Source: Brachionus plicatilis (taxonomy: Eukaryota > Rotifera > Eurotatoria > Ploima > Brachionidae). Taken from it: 64,000 nt of DNA. Of this stretch, positions 20,801-31,984 are shown one piece after another. Position 1 is the stretch's first letter. Each line of letters begins with the position of its first letter. The stretch lies in contig QEOQ01000191.1 in assembly GCA_010279815.1 (NCBI GenBank), forward strand, positions 160,551 to 224,550, in the 5' to 3' direction. A model generated the notes under the pieces. It made no database searches and had not been told where the DNA came from. It worked only from the letters and a program-made list of their open reading frames with translations. The translations under genes and the position numbers were made by a program.

Positions 20801-22712
20801 GAATAATCCAAATTCAGCGTGAACCATTATATAACTTGGCTATAAATCGACACTTTTTTTTGTCTTATTTATAAATATAGTTTTTGTTTAATTAAAATTA
20901 TTTTAGGTAAATGCCGACCAAAAAATCTTAAAAATAAATTAAATTTCCGTTTGGCTCAAATACAAAAAAATGATCTTAGTTTTAGTTTTTATGGCTTGTT
21001 TAGTTATAAAGATTAAAAAAAAAAATTTTAGTTTAGAATAAGTAGGTAGCTTTAAATAGATTCTTAAAAATGGTCTATTTTTGTTTGATAAAATTGCTAT
21101 AAGGCTAAAAACTTATGAAAAGCAACTTGTTTAAATTTGACCACGTGACTAAACGATTTTTTGAGAGCCAAAATTTGCTTAAGAAAACTAAAATTGTTTT
21201 AAAATATATGCTGGAAGCAATCATGTCTGGAATAAGTTTAAAATTTTATCTTTTCGCCATTTATGCGAATAAGTGTATCAGTATAAAATAATGCTAGATA
21301 AAAGCAGTGTAGACACTTTTTGTTTTAAATCACACTTTTTTCACAAATGATCACTTAATTGGAAACAAGCTATCATTTAAGCTTTTTAAAAAAATACTTA
21401 AACTTTCTATTCTGTCTGTCTAATATTTAAAAATATTTACACAAAAATAGTTTCTGAATAAGAGTCTGATTTAGATAGCCTTTTTTAGAACCTTTTTATT
21501 TAAGTTAAGTATTTTAAATATTTTTCGAATATCCTATAGGTTTATTTAAAAATAAAATGAAAATTTTACAATTTATTTTTGAACTTAAACTAATGAATTA
21601 ATTATTTACTAATAAAATTTTTTTTTTCATAAATTTTTGAAAAATTATTTTATTGAATGTCTCTCATATTCAAGTCTCCTTTTCAGCCCGTAATTTAATT
21701 TAATTTTTGATCCTATTTGATTTTAAAATTTTTTTGGTATTATTATTTTTCAATTATTTGTTATTTTTCTATTTTTTCACAACAAAGTTCTAAAAATTCT
21801 AAAATAAATACTTTATTTGAAAAAAAGTTGATAAATAAATTGAAAAATTTTAAAAATTTTTAATAGAATTAAATTCAAAAGGCAGTGAATAGAATCATTG
21901 AGAACTGCAAAAAATGTGAATTTTAAATTTTACGAAAAGAAACTTGCTAACCAATATTCAAATGAGCTGGGCTTCAAAAAAATTATGAGAAAACATATGG
22001 AATGAAAATAAAAATAGGGAACTCACAGATACCTCTTGACCTCAATTCAGCATATCTGGCATAAAATTAGATCCTAAAAAATTACATGGAACATTTTAAA
22101 ACTATCGATTCAAAAAAAATCTCCAAACTTAACCTAATCAGAAAAATTAAAAGTTTCAAGTCGGGATCCTCCTTTAAAATCATAATTATTTTATTTAAAA
22201 CATGATTTTTTCTATTTAATAACTTTAAAAAGAACTCTTTATTTAGGTAATGCATTCAATGTTTACAGAAAATTACAATTTAAAAAAAAAATTGGGATTT
22301 TTGGATAAAATTTATGAAATTTTGTTAAAATTTTTCTGTTTAGGTATCAATTTATGGCTTAGAATTTTTATATCACCAAAATCAACATTTTTCTAAAATT
22401 TCTCTTTGCATTCTAAAAAAATTCTCGTGAAATAAAAATACTTTTTTTGTCTAAAAATACTTGAGTAAATTTAAAATGATTTTTTAAAAAAATACTTTTT
22501 AATAAAGAAAAATATTTCGTTAAGTTTAAATAATGTTTGATGGCACAGTTACTTTAATATCAAACAGTTGTATAATTTCATCTTTATTCTCTTTTCTCTA
22601 CCGTTTAGACGAATTAATAAAGCTATGATCATGATCCTCTTGGTTTCGTAGCATATTGACATTCAGATTTTCATCAATTCAATGGAGATGCATTCAAGCT
22701 AGACATTTCGAT
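17856..22712. other. Long AT-rich intergenic stretch
   Basis: No gene recognised. A 9-bp-arm hairpin (CTAGACGCA ... TGCGTCTAG) lies at about 18288-18320. The 18.1-18.4 kb part is less AT-rich and could hold the promoter of the minus-strand NRBP gene, but no motif supports this directly. Confidence 0.5.
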
Positions 22713-22949
22713 TTAATTTTTGATGCTGTGAGTTTTTTTGGTGAATCCATTTTCTTTCAATACTTTTGACGGCCTCATTGTAATTGTTAAATATAATTTC
22801 AAAACTCCACTAAATTCTTTTTCGTCTGTTAGGTCGATTACAGAATTGGAGCTGTTGATTTGATTGTTAATTTCAATGCCTATTTCGTTAGCAGATAAAC
22901 TCTTATATTCAATCGATGATTCATTAAATGTTTCTTCGAGATCAATCAT
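22713..22949 (-). CDS. Small acidic ORF with a SUMO-interacting motif
   Basis: An ATG-initiated frame of 78 codons. The first half is acidic and contains SVIDLTDEKEF, a textbook SUMO-interacting motif (hydrophobic core plus acidic tail). The second half is basic (MRPSKVLKENGFTKKTHSIK). It may be a first exon, a small gene or a transposon fragment. No homologue recognised. Confidence 0.3.
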   Translation of the reverse strand: MIDLEETFNESSIEYKSLSANEIGIEINNQINSSNSVIDLTDEKEFSGVLKLYLTITMRPSKVLKENGFTKKTHSIKN

Positions 22950-23709
22950 TTTTTTTAAAATAATTTTATATTAAAGAAGTAATTTTGTTTCATAAAAGTA
23001 TTTTTAGAAAAGTGAGATTTTTGGTGATTAAAAAAGTAAAATTAGTACTAAAAAGAATTTAAAGCCATAATTTATTATATAAATGCATTAGTATTTTTTC
23101 TCTAATTTTACATAATCAAGAGAGCTGAGAAGGAGGCGCCGTCATTCGGAAAAAAACTTTTTTCTGAAAAAAACCTTTTTTTTTCTTTTCCTAAATTATT
23201 CTTTAAATAAATTTATTCAAGTTTATTTTTATTTTATCTTAATAAATACTCTTATATTAAAATTTTCCTTTATTTTTATTTAATTTAATTTTTTACATTC
23301 TATGATTTTTAATTTTTAATCTGAGGGAGCTCAAGTTTGGTACATTTAAATAAATTTAATCAAAACAAAGGTGTATGTGATAATAAAAAATTTTAAAAAA
23401 CTTTTTATTTAATTCTAAATCATTAAATTATTACTTAAGGTAATAAGCATTATTTTATTTCGTAAATAAAAATTAAAAAATAATTTTTGTTGAGCTGTTC
23501 TCGATCTCGTTTTTTTTTCTTTATATATGTTATCGTAGATTTGTAAAACACGGAAATATATATATTTACGTATTCATACGTAAATAAGTATAAAAAGAAC
23601 AAAGAAAAGACTTTTCAATTTTTACTGATTTTTTATTTTATCAAATAATTTACTAAAAGAGTTCTAGTAAATAACTAAAAATACGTAAAAAAGTTTAAAA
23701 GTTATTTGT
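22950..23709. other. AT-rich spacer
   Basis: Nothing seen apart from a short GC-rich patch (GAAGGAGGCGCCGTC) near 23130. Confidence 0.4.
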
Positions 23710-24660
23710 TCAAACAAAAGCTATTTGAGCCATGGCATCTTGAATTACACAACAAGTTTGAATTTCTACAAGTACATCTGCTAGTCGAATATTGTTTTGT
23801 ACAAACAATTTGATCATACCCTGTCCGCCACCAATTGAAAGCTCGTTGACTGCTTGACGAATGCTTTTAACAACTTTGTCCGTTCTAATTCTTATTTTTA
23901 AGTTGACATCTCTTAGTTTATCAAAGCTATTCCTTGCAAACATGTCTGCGAATACTCCAGCTTCACAAGCTAATTCATAAAGACTATAAGTATAATCAAT
24001 ATCAATAATACGACAAATCAACTTAGGCGATTCTTTTAAGCCTTTATCAACATCAGGCATTGGTAATGCAACAAAATCGCCAATCTCGGCTTCAGGAAGA
24101 TATTTTGCACTTCTACAGCGCATAGTTTCGGCTTGTTTCTCTTGATTTTCTCGTACACTACCCCTTATGCCAAGTAAAGTATTAGCAGCGCTAATAATTT
24201 TTTCGTTTTGATCATCATTTGATGTTGTTGGTTGTGGTTCTGGTAGTGGTTCCGGTAATGGTTCTTGTTGAATTTCAATATCGAAATCTTTGACATTGAA
24301 AACGTCAACAACTTCCTCAATACCATCATCAACACAAACTTCGTCTTGACCGTACTCATAGCCAACAGCATCGAAAAGATCTTTCGCAGTCTCTAATTTA
24401 GACCATTCTTCAACCGGTATACTTGTAGTAGTAAGTGGAGTATCGACTCTAAATACAGCTTTATAAGGCGTACATTTACTACCTGTGTGGTGTGAGTGAT
24501 TTTTTTTTAATTGTACGAACTAAATACCTATTGACTACTTTATAGATTTATTTTCTCTCATCCAAGTGGCCAACATTTTTTTAATATCTGCATTGGCTCT
24601 TTCGACACTCCCTTGTGATTGAGGATGTCTAGCCTTACCATGAATGAATGATAATACTTA
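23710..24660 (-). pseudogene. Integrase relic, KRBA2/SCAND3-like
   Basis: Reading the minus strand from about 24660: integrase-core end FIHGKARHPQSQGSVERAN with DIKKMLATWM, two in-frame stops (one at the usual WS position), then HSHHTGSKCTPYKAVF, an acidic Pro/Glu linker, and an open frame (ATG 24123 to stop 23710) with the domain AEIGDFVALPMPDVDKG and ELACEAGVFADMF. This order is typical of KRBA2/SCAND3-type integrase-derived transposon proteins. The upstream catalytic DD motifs are missing. An N-terminal piece of the same family lies at 25666-26058. Confidence 0.75.
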
Positions 24661-25349
24661 CTATTGATCATATTAACTGTTAAATTTAGATGATTTTTTG
24701 ACAATGTTAAAAATGATTATTGCAGGTCTAGGCGGTGGAATAGGGAGTATAGTCGGTAATTTTTAAGAAGTTTAAAATTTTGTTTATTATTTTAGTAAAA
24801 AAAATTATTTTAAAGGAAGCCCTGGTGATTTAATTAACGTGAGAATGCACAACGACTTACTTTATCTTTACTCAATCAATAAAATAAAGTAATTTCATAT
24901 TAAAAATAAACAGTTTTAATTAAAACGACTTTTATTTTAAAATGTTACCAAACTAACTTAGACTTTTTATTTTTCTCCTAAGTCATATTTTTGTGAAATT
25001 CTACTCATGTAAAATTGAGATTTTTTTTCAATCTCAAATAAATTTTAACTGAAAAAAAATCCCATAGGAAATTTTCGGTTAATATAATTGCTTTTTATCG
25101 AAAAAATCCATAAATTTAAAAGAATTCTCCTATTTAAGTAAAAGCTTTGAGGATTTAATTTGATGAAAAAAAATTAAATTTTTAATTTGGTGGATTTTTA
25201 TTTTGAAATTGGTCAAGAGTAAGTTTATTTTAAAATTAAATCCTGAAATTAACAAAAATATTACTTAGCTTTCACCAGTTATTTTTATCTAAAAAAAAAT
25301 GGATCAATGATTGATAAAGATGGAATAATGGAATTTTATACAAAAGAAA
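24661..25349. other. Spacer between integrase relic pieces
   Basis: AT-rich. A minute frame (about 20 codons, GLGGGIGSIVG) at 24705-24768 is not supported as a gene. Confidence 0.4.
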
Positions 25350-25648
25350 CTAGACTAGCTTGTTGGTCTGATTGATATTCGAAGCAGCTGAAATTTGTTG
25401 TTTTGATAAAAAACCATATGATACCATTGCAATACAGGATCTAACAAGTGTGTGACTGTACAGCCACATATTATATTTTCCTGCTACTAAATTACCATTA
25501 ATTGCTCCAGTGGCCGTTGCCGAAAAAAAAACGCTGTATTAAGCAAAACATTTTGTGGTAAATGTTCTTTTAACATCAAACAACCGGCCGAAGAAAGAAT
25601 GGACATGCAGATCGTTTTGCTAAAACAAGGTGTGATATTTTTATCCAT
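25350..25648 (-). pseudogene. Small membrane-protein-like frame broken in a 9-base homopolymer
   Basis: ATG at 25648 (MDKNITPCFSKT...) runs through SILSSAGCLMLKEHLPQNVL to a run of nine T (plus-strand A9 near 25523-25531). One extra base there would open a further 57 codons (SATATGAINGNLVAGKYNM ... LVRSCIAMVSYGF) to the stop at 25350-25352. Two hydrophobic segments suggest a small membrane protein of roughly 100 residues. Either a homopolymer sequencing error or a real frameshift. Family not recognised. Confidence 0.35.
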
Positions 25649-25665
25649 ATTTGGCTCCTTAAGTT

Positions 25666-26058
25666 TCAACGTACAAAATCTTTTATCGGTTCATCGGCAT
25701 TCTCTTGTTTTTTAATTATTTTTTTAGTTTCGCTAATTATTATAACGTCGTAATCTCTCAAGATATTGTATTCTTGGGAAATTTTAGTCCCTTTTTTATT
25801 TTTTGCTTTCTCTATTAATTTAATCATATCCAAATACTCGCTTAGTTTGATATATGTATAAGTTTTCTTCGTTTTCCTGTCTGGGTTACTTAGATCGCGC
25901 TCCGTTTTTTCGATTATCATTTGTTCCAAACTTGGGTAGAAGTTTTCTTTGTGTACACGTTGATTTTCAACTTCAAGTGCTGCCGATTCGACGTCGGTTA
26001 CCATCGAGAAGAGAATTACCATGAAAATGGTTTTTAGTTTTTTAAAATTTATTTTCAT
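25666..26058 (-). pseudogene. N-terminal fragment of KRBA2-like integrase protein
   Basis: A 130-codon frame from ATG 26058. A hydrophobic N-terminus (MKINFKKLKTIFMVILF) is followed by a charged helical part and EYNILRDYDVIIISETKKII, then EPIKDFVR before a stop. The LRDYDV...TKKLI pattern is characteristic of the region before the zinc-binding HHCC domain in the same integrase family as 23710-24660. The HHCC domain and catalytic core are missing between the two pieces. Confidence 0.5.
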
Positions 26059-26427
26059 TTTTTTGTATAATTTTTGTTATCAAAATTTACTGAAATTTTT
26101 TTAGTAATTTACTAGAGAGTAACAAAAAATTTAGATATTTACTGAAGCATACGTAACTTCACAAAATTACGTATTAAATTTTGAAAATTGCAATTTTTTA
26201 TTTATTTATACTTTTTTACGCTATGACACGTAAAAATCGAAATTAACGTGTTATCAAAATTTACTATTACATAAAGATCTTTTTTTTCATTTTCTTTTTA
26301 TAATTTGTAGATTGTACTTATAATGAAATAGAAAACTATTTATAATGAAATAGTATATGTAACTAGATTTCAATGCATCTAGCTACCATAGATGAAAGAC
26401 GTCTCCGCAAGCATGCTTGCCATAGCT

Positions 26428-26455
26428 TATTATTATTATTATTATTATTATTTTT
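26428..26455. repeat. (TTA)n microsatellite
   Basis: About nine TTA units follow a palindrome GCAAGCATGCTTGC (26407-26420). A short tandem tail after a GC-richer segment (26385-26427) could be the 3' tail of a degenerate LINE, but no coding part is visible. Confidence 0.7.
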
Positions 26456-26959
26456 AATGCATTAAGACAATAAATTAATACCTAAAACAGAAAAATTTTA
26501 ACAAATGTACAAACGTAATTTTAATGTATTTTTAAACATTTTTGAAATTTTGTGCTTTTTTCGCAAGCTTGAATAAGATGTAAATTGACTGTATGATTCA
26601 AAGGTCTTTTCATTTCTTTAAAATTATTAAATGGAAAAAATAATTTTTTAAATAAAATAGTTATTTAAATATGTAGCATCTGATTTTATATTTTATATTG
26701 TATTCTTGCTTTTTTTTTGAGACTTTAAATTAAAGACTGCAAAAATTTTTGAAAAAATAAATGTTTTTTTTTCATTTTTTCTTCTTTTTTGTTCTTAAAG
26801 TTCAAAATAAGAAAAATTTTTGAAAAACCAAAAAATAACAAAAACAACACATAGTCAATGTTAAATAATACTGCGCTGATTTAATTAAATTTTTATTAAA
26901 AAATTGAAAACAAAAAAGAAAAGCTTTCCAGTTCTAATAGCAACAAAAGAATAATAAAT

Positions 26960-27488
26960 TTAGCACAAAAGATAATCCCATTGGGGATTGGTTACGGCAC
27001 CCCATACTTTATAGCATTTTGTACATTTGGTTTGCATGTTGATTCCAGTGTCGGTGAAAATTGTATACCAATCAAAAAACAATTTTTCACTAATAACAAC
27101 CAAATCTTTGGCAAAATAAGGTATAGTAATTGATTGTGTTTGTCTAGCTGCGATTGAGTTTGAAACTTCCAAAGGTTGAGTAATTCCGTCAATTGAGTAC
27201 ATCAACTTAAATCTGGCCACATATGCACCATCATTTCTTACACTCACAGTAAAATTACATCTTGGTGTTCCACTTGACAGGCCTGAGGTTCCTGGTCCTG
27301 AACCGACACAAATTTCACATCTAGTTCCAGTAAAATTAGGCGGGCATCTGCAACTTACATATGGATCCATTGAAATTGATTCACAAGTTCCACCATTCAG
27401 ACAATAGTTTGCCAAACAACCAGGAGAAGATGTGACTGGCGAGGAAACACAAATTTCACACCGCGAACCAGTGTAGTTCGGTGGACAT
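26960..27488 (-). CDS. EGF protein exon 9 (last)
   Basis: Acceptor AAAAG before 27488, stop at 26960-26962. It completes EGF 9 (CPPNYTGSRCE), contains EGF 10 and the C-terminal domain ending YKVWGAVTNPQWDYLLC. A candidate AATAAA signal (minus) lies at 26892-26897. Confidence 0.85.
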
Positions 27489-29666
27489 CTTTTAAAATAA
27501 TTAAATTTTTTTTTCCAAATCCACTTAATGAAGCTTACATGCATATGGCATATGGAGAATAATTTGTTGGTCTGCAAGTGCCTCCATTCAAACAAAACAC
27601 TTGAGTTTGACAAGTGGATTTTGTTGTTGCTGGAACAGTGACTGGTGCAGCGATACATATTTCACATTTAGTTCCGGTATAGTTTGGCGGACAGCTAATT
27701 AATTTAAAATAAAAATATTATTTTTTTTTTATTTCTTAACTATTTACATGCAAATGGCATAGGGAGAATAGTTTGTTGCTCGGCAAGTTCCACCGTTTAG
27801 ACAGTATTGTTGATTGGAACATGGTGAAACTGGTGATGGTGCTGGTGTGGTCACAGTCAGACAAATTTCACATCTAGTTCCAGTATAACCGATTGGACAG
27901 CTGAAAAAAAATGAGTTTAAATTTTATTAATATTTCTTTTTAATAAAAAAAATATAATTTATTGAATTTAAAAAAATAATATTTTATTTTCTATCTACAA
28001 ATATTATTTTTTTTTATATTTTAATTTTTTAAACTTACAGGCAGTAGGCAAATGGTTTGTAGGATGACGGCTGGCAAGTTCCACCATTGTAGCAGTATTG
28101 TTGAGTTTGGCAAGGTGATGGCGGTAAAGTAGCTGGCTGTGTTGCAATTGTTGTCAAACAAATTTCGCATCTTGACCCTGTATAACCGATTGGACATCTA
28201 AACAAAATTAAGAACATTTTCTAAAATAATTTTTTTTTAATTTACAAGCAGTAGGCAAATGGTTCGTAGGATGACGGCTGGCAAGTTCCACCATTGTAGC
28301 AGTATTGTTGATTGGAACATGGTGAAACTGGTGATGGAGCTGGTGTGGTCACAGTTAGACAAATTTCACATCTAGTTCCAGTATAACCGATTGGACAGCT
28401 GAAAAAAAATAATATTTTATTTTCTATCTATAAATATTATTTTTTTTATATTTTAATTTATTAAACTTACAGGCAGTAGGCAAATGGTTTGTAGGATGAC
28501 GGCTGGCAAGTTCCACCATTGTAGCAGTATTGTTGAGTTTGGCATGGAGAAGGTGGGGCTGTTTGAGGTTGAGGTGTCGGTGGTGAAACATAAATTTCGC
28601 ATCGTGAACCAGTAAAACTTGGCGGACAACTTAAAAAAAATTAAAAAAAAATTTTTGTCATGTAAACTTTATGTTATCTTTTTACAGGCAAATAACATAG
28701 GGATCATAGTTTGTCGGTCTACATGTTCCACCATTTTGGCAAAAGTATGTCAAGCAACTTTGAACAGGGCTTTGAGTTGCTCTGGTGGTCGTCACTGGGT
28801 TTACTTGAACTGTGCTGGAGATCGGAATATCACATCTTAAAAAATTGAATTATTTTTTATGTCTTTAAATATTTTTTTTATTTATATATTTATAAAAGAT
28901 TTGTTTAAAAAAATATTTCTTACTTTGTTCCAGTATGATTTGGGTTGCACTGACAATCACCATTAGGTAAACACTTGCCGTATTCTCGGTGACATTGAGC
29001 ATTAGCTGGACCACTACATTCTTCATAGACTGGAATTTCACAATATTGACCGACAAAAGTTGACGGACAAACACAAGCAACTTTATTGTCCGATATATAG
29101 ACACATTGACCACCATTCTGGCAAATGTTCATATTTTTGTCATTATAAACCCGACACAAATTATTCCATCCCTCTTGGGGAACATTATTAGATGGATTGT
29201 ACAATTCACATCTTGAGCCTGAGAATTGAGCTTGGCATGACTAGAAAAAAAAATTTTTATTTACAAAAATTAAAATTAAAATTATTATTACACAAAGAGG
29301 ACGAATGGACGGAGTAGAGGTAGTTGTAGTGGTAGTAATTGGTTGCGTATTGTAGACATTGTAGTTTGTATAACAAGTACCACCATTCATACAAGCAGAT
29401 TGGTAACAGGATGCACCACCTTGTTTGGCTAAAGGCACAACTCTGGAATCAAATTTCAAAGTCAAATTTCCGAATTTGGTCGTGACTAATTTGCTTTTTG
29501 GCTCGGTTTGGGAACATTTAATGGCACATTGACATGACTCTTGGCCATCTCTGGTCTCTGGACAAGCGGTTAGGGGTTTTTTACACTTGAGTTCAGAGCA
29601 TGGATCAACTGCCCAGGAGTAACAGCACAAGAAAATTGTTAAAATAAAAAAATTGTGTAAAATCAT
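26960..29666 (-). CDS. Secreted multi-EGF protein with C-terminal sandwich-like domain (gene span)
   Basis: Nine exons joined in phase give about 716 residues. The signal peptide MILHNFFILTIFLCCYSWA is followed by a Cys-rich start, then ten EGF-like repeats with the C-x-NGGTC ... CxCP..[FY]TGxRCE pattern. Short Thr/Pro linkers carrying one or two extra cysteines (CEIC) separate repeats 4-10. The C-terminal about 100 residues (VRNDGAYVARFKLMYS ... VWGAVTNPQWDY) resemble the beta-sandwich domain Pfam calls thiol-activated cytolysin C-terminal. No pore-forming domains are present, so I read it as a lectin-like or adhesive extracellular protein, not a toxin. Introns are 50-200 bp. From exon 2 on all are phase 2, so the EGF exons are symmetric. 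Confidence 0.88.
27539..27694 (-). CDS. EGF protein exon 8
   Basis: 156 bp, phase 2 both ends: CPPNYTGTKCE, linker, CQTQVFCLNGGTC, ending ICI at GTAAGC. Confidence 0.85.
27748..27900 (-). CDS. EGF protein exon 7
   Basis: 153 bp, phase 2 both ends: CPIGYTGTRCE, linker, CSNQQYCLNGGTC. The first half is near-identical to exon 5. Confidence 0.85.
28039..28197 (-). CDS. EGF protein exon 6
   Basis: 159 bp, phase 2 both ends: CPIGYTGSRCE, linker, CQTQQYCYNGGTC. The second half is near-identical to exon 4. Confidence 0.87.
28246..28398 (-). CDS. EGF protein exon 5
   Basis: 153 bp, phase 2 both ends: CPIGYTGTRCE, linker, CSNQQYCYNGGTC. Confidence 0.87.
28471..28629 (-). CDS. EGF protein exon 4
   Basis: 159 bp, phase 2 both ends: CPPSFTGSRCE, Pro-rich linker, CQTQQYCYNGGTC. 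Confidence 0.87.
28686..28835 (-). CDS. EGF protein exon 3
   Basis: 150 bp, phase 2 both ends: completes EGF 3, linker SSTVQVNPVTTTRATQS, then CLTYFCQNGGTC. Confidence 0.85.
28924..29240 (-). CDS. EGF protein exon 2
   Basis: 317 bp, phase 0 in and phase 2 out (donor GTAAGA). It completes EGF 1 (SCQAQFSGSRCE) and contains EGF 2 (CQNGGQC ... CVCPSTFVGQYCE) and most of EGF 3 (CHREYGKC ... CQCNPNHTG). Confidence 0.87.
29292..29666 (-). CDS. EGF protein exon 1 with signal peptide
   Basis: ATG at 29666 opens an N-terminal hydrophobic signal. Next come DPCSELKCKKPLTACPE and the start of EGF 1 with a Thr-rich insert (TTTTTTSTPS) between cysteines 3 and 5. Donor GTAATA at 29286-29291. The intron to exon 2 is only 51 bp. 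Confidence 0.87.
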
Positions 29667-30815
29667 TTTGGATATTTTTTTGTTGATTAATTTTGTTTTA
29701 GTTAAGCCGTTTTTATACGAATTTGTAGGCGAAATTTTTTGCCTAATCGAAAAAATAAGCTAAAATTTGAAAAAGTTGACAAAAAGAATTTTAAATATTT
29801 TATTTGTAAAATACAATAAGAAAGTAAACATTTAATTGAATATAACCTGTGTTGAAATTTACCCCTAATTGGATAAGGGCTTTTTTAGACAAAAAATTAA
29901 TTGAATAATAAGAGGATTTAGGCGAGTATTTTGAAAATTGAACTTTTAGAAATTCAAGTTTTAAGCAATTTTTGATTTTGTTTAAAAAGAGATTATACGC
30001 TTGTCTTAATTGATTTAGTCAAGAAAATTATGTAATTTGATTAATATGGACTTTGGGGCTTGATGACATTTAAAATTCTAATAGTAATTAAATTTAGAGG
30101 ATATAATGCTTGATATTTTTGTAAGATTTAAAAAGTGTTTTGAAAAGAGATAATTAAACAAGAGTGACTATTCATTCATTTTTTAGTGCAAATACATTTC
30201 GGCTTGATAAAATAAAATAGATTAATCACTTGCAAATTTTTTTCCTCGGATTAATCTACTAATCCAAAGGATTATTTCAATTTACATAACATTTTGCTAA
30301 AACCACCCTTCTACCCTCAAATACTCTATTTGACTTTGGTTAAATTTTAGACATTAATTTTAAATAGAAGTTTACAATTTTTCGGAATCTAAAATTTTTC
30401 TGGTCTTCCTAAATAAATATCTGGTCGATTTTTAATTCAAATTTTCTTTTGAATTTAAACAAAATTGTATAATATTTTTTTATAAAACTTTTACAGGAGA
30501 TTAAAAATCATTTTATATTCAAAAATGAATAAAAAACTAAGATACTCTCTAAAGATCAATACAAAATACTGTATATTTTATTCTACTCCAATGCATCATA
30601 TCATCATCATACATGAATTTTTTTGGATATCTTGATTTTAGTTCTTATTCGAAAAAAGATAAAAATAAAGCAATTTATTAATTTGAAATTGAAATTTGAA
30701 AGTCTTAATTTTTTTTGATTTGAATTTATTCAAATTTTATCAAAAATAATTATCAAAAATAATTAATTATTTGATAATCTCAATGATTTAGGCTAAAATT
30801 TTGTTTTAATTTATT
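29667..30815. other. Region upstream of the EGF gene
   Basis: AT-rich, no gene or clear element seen. It presumably includes the promoter of the minus-strand EGF gene. Confidence 0.5.
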
Positions 30816-30824
30816 AAGTAAATT

Positions 30825-31144
30825 GGCATTTTGAATTTTGGTACAAAAATCAAGAACAAAATATTAAAAGTGCCAAAGCTTATGTTCTGAAGGACCAAAA
30901 CCTGTTCTGTAAATTTTAGCAACTAATACATCCTTTGTAACACCACTTAAAGTTGAGTTGGATTTTTAAGATAATATAATGTCCCAAATTTAAAATTTTC
31001 TGAGTTTTGCAGAATCAGTATATTGGTAGTAAAAAGAATGTATCAGTTGCTAAAATTTACAGAACATGTTTTGGTCCTTCAGAACATAAGCTTTGGCACT
31101 TTGAATATTTTTCTTTTGTTCTTTGTACCAAGATTCACAATGCT
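30825..31144. mobile_element. 320-bp MITE related to the Mutator-like element
   Basis: Ends GGCATTTTGAATTTTGGTAC and its inverse (GTACCAAGATTCACAATGCT) extend into about 110-bp imperfect arms. Flanks AAGTAAATT (30816-30824) and AAGTAAAGT (31145-31153) are an 8/9 target duplication. The arms match the terminal repeats of the element at 47685-49219 (CCAAAGCTTATGTTCTGAAG, TACATCCTTTGTA). Confidence 0.88.
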
Positions 31145-31153
31145 AAGTAAAGT

Positions 31154-31984
31154 GGGATTTTTATTTGGAATAGAAAATCAAAAAAAAAAATTTAATTAAA
31201 AAAGTAAAGACTTATTTTTAATTTGAAAATTTTAAATTGAAGTCAATCATACAGGTAAATGGTTTAATGTTTTACTGTCATTCATATTTTTTTTTATGTT
31301 TTGCAAATTTTATTCCTTATAGAATAGTTTATATTTTTTGGAGTTTATTAATTGAGATATCATCATTTCCAGCTTAATTTTTACATCAAATAATAAAGGG
31401 GAAACATTTTGCTATTATTCGATATGCATTTTAAGAACAAAAATTTGTAGTTAATTAATTTTTTATTACAAAAGCTTTATTTTAACTTAAAAAAATGTAT
31501 AATTGTAATCTGTCTTTATAAAAGTAAATTAAAAAATTTAAGTTGCTTTTGAAATAAAAATTAATAAATAAAAATTAACCCTTGCTTTTTGTAAATAAAA
31601 AATATTCAAAAATAAGGGTCGACAATTTATAATTCTAATCTAAAAATGAAAAGTTGTTTTTGGGAAAATGTTCTTTATTAGATGGTAAAATTTGGAATTT
31701 TTATGAATCTTTTTTTGAATTCCATAATATATACAGGAGTGCTTGACATAGGGATTTTACGTAATTTTGCTTCAAATAAACGTAAAAATTCCAGCATTAA
31801 TAGGATGCTTAAGGAAATTAAAATAAAAACTAATTTAAATTTTATGTAAACAGTTTAAAAAAAATGAAGTAAAAAAAGCAAGATATCAATGCAAGCGGTC
31901 AATTGTTGTAGAATGCAAAACTAATCCGGAACGATTCTATTCATATGTCAACAATCAGAAATTAAGCAAAGTAAAGGCTTTGTG
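31154..31984. other. AT-rich spacer
   Basis: No gene seen. A short ACGTAATTTTG/AAACGTAAAA patch at 31755-31790 belongs to the dispersed TTACGTAA-type sequence. Confidence 0.45.

Noticed and set aside
24705..24768. Glycine-rich mini-ORF (GLGGGIGSIVG)
   Set aside because: About 20 codons, no context or conservation evidence.
26385..26455. Segment ending in (TTA)n considered as a LINE 3' end
   Set aside because: No LINE coding sequence or target duplication is visible; kept only as a microsatellite.
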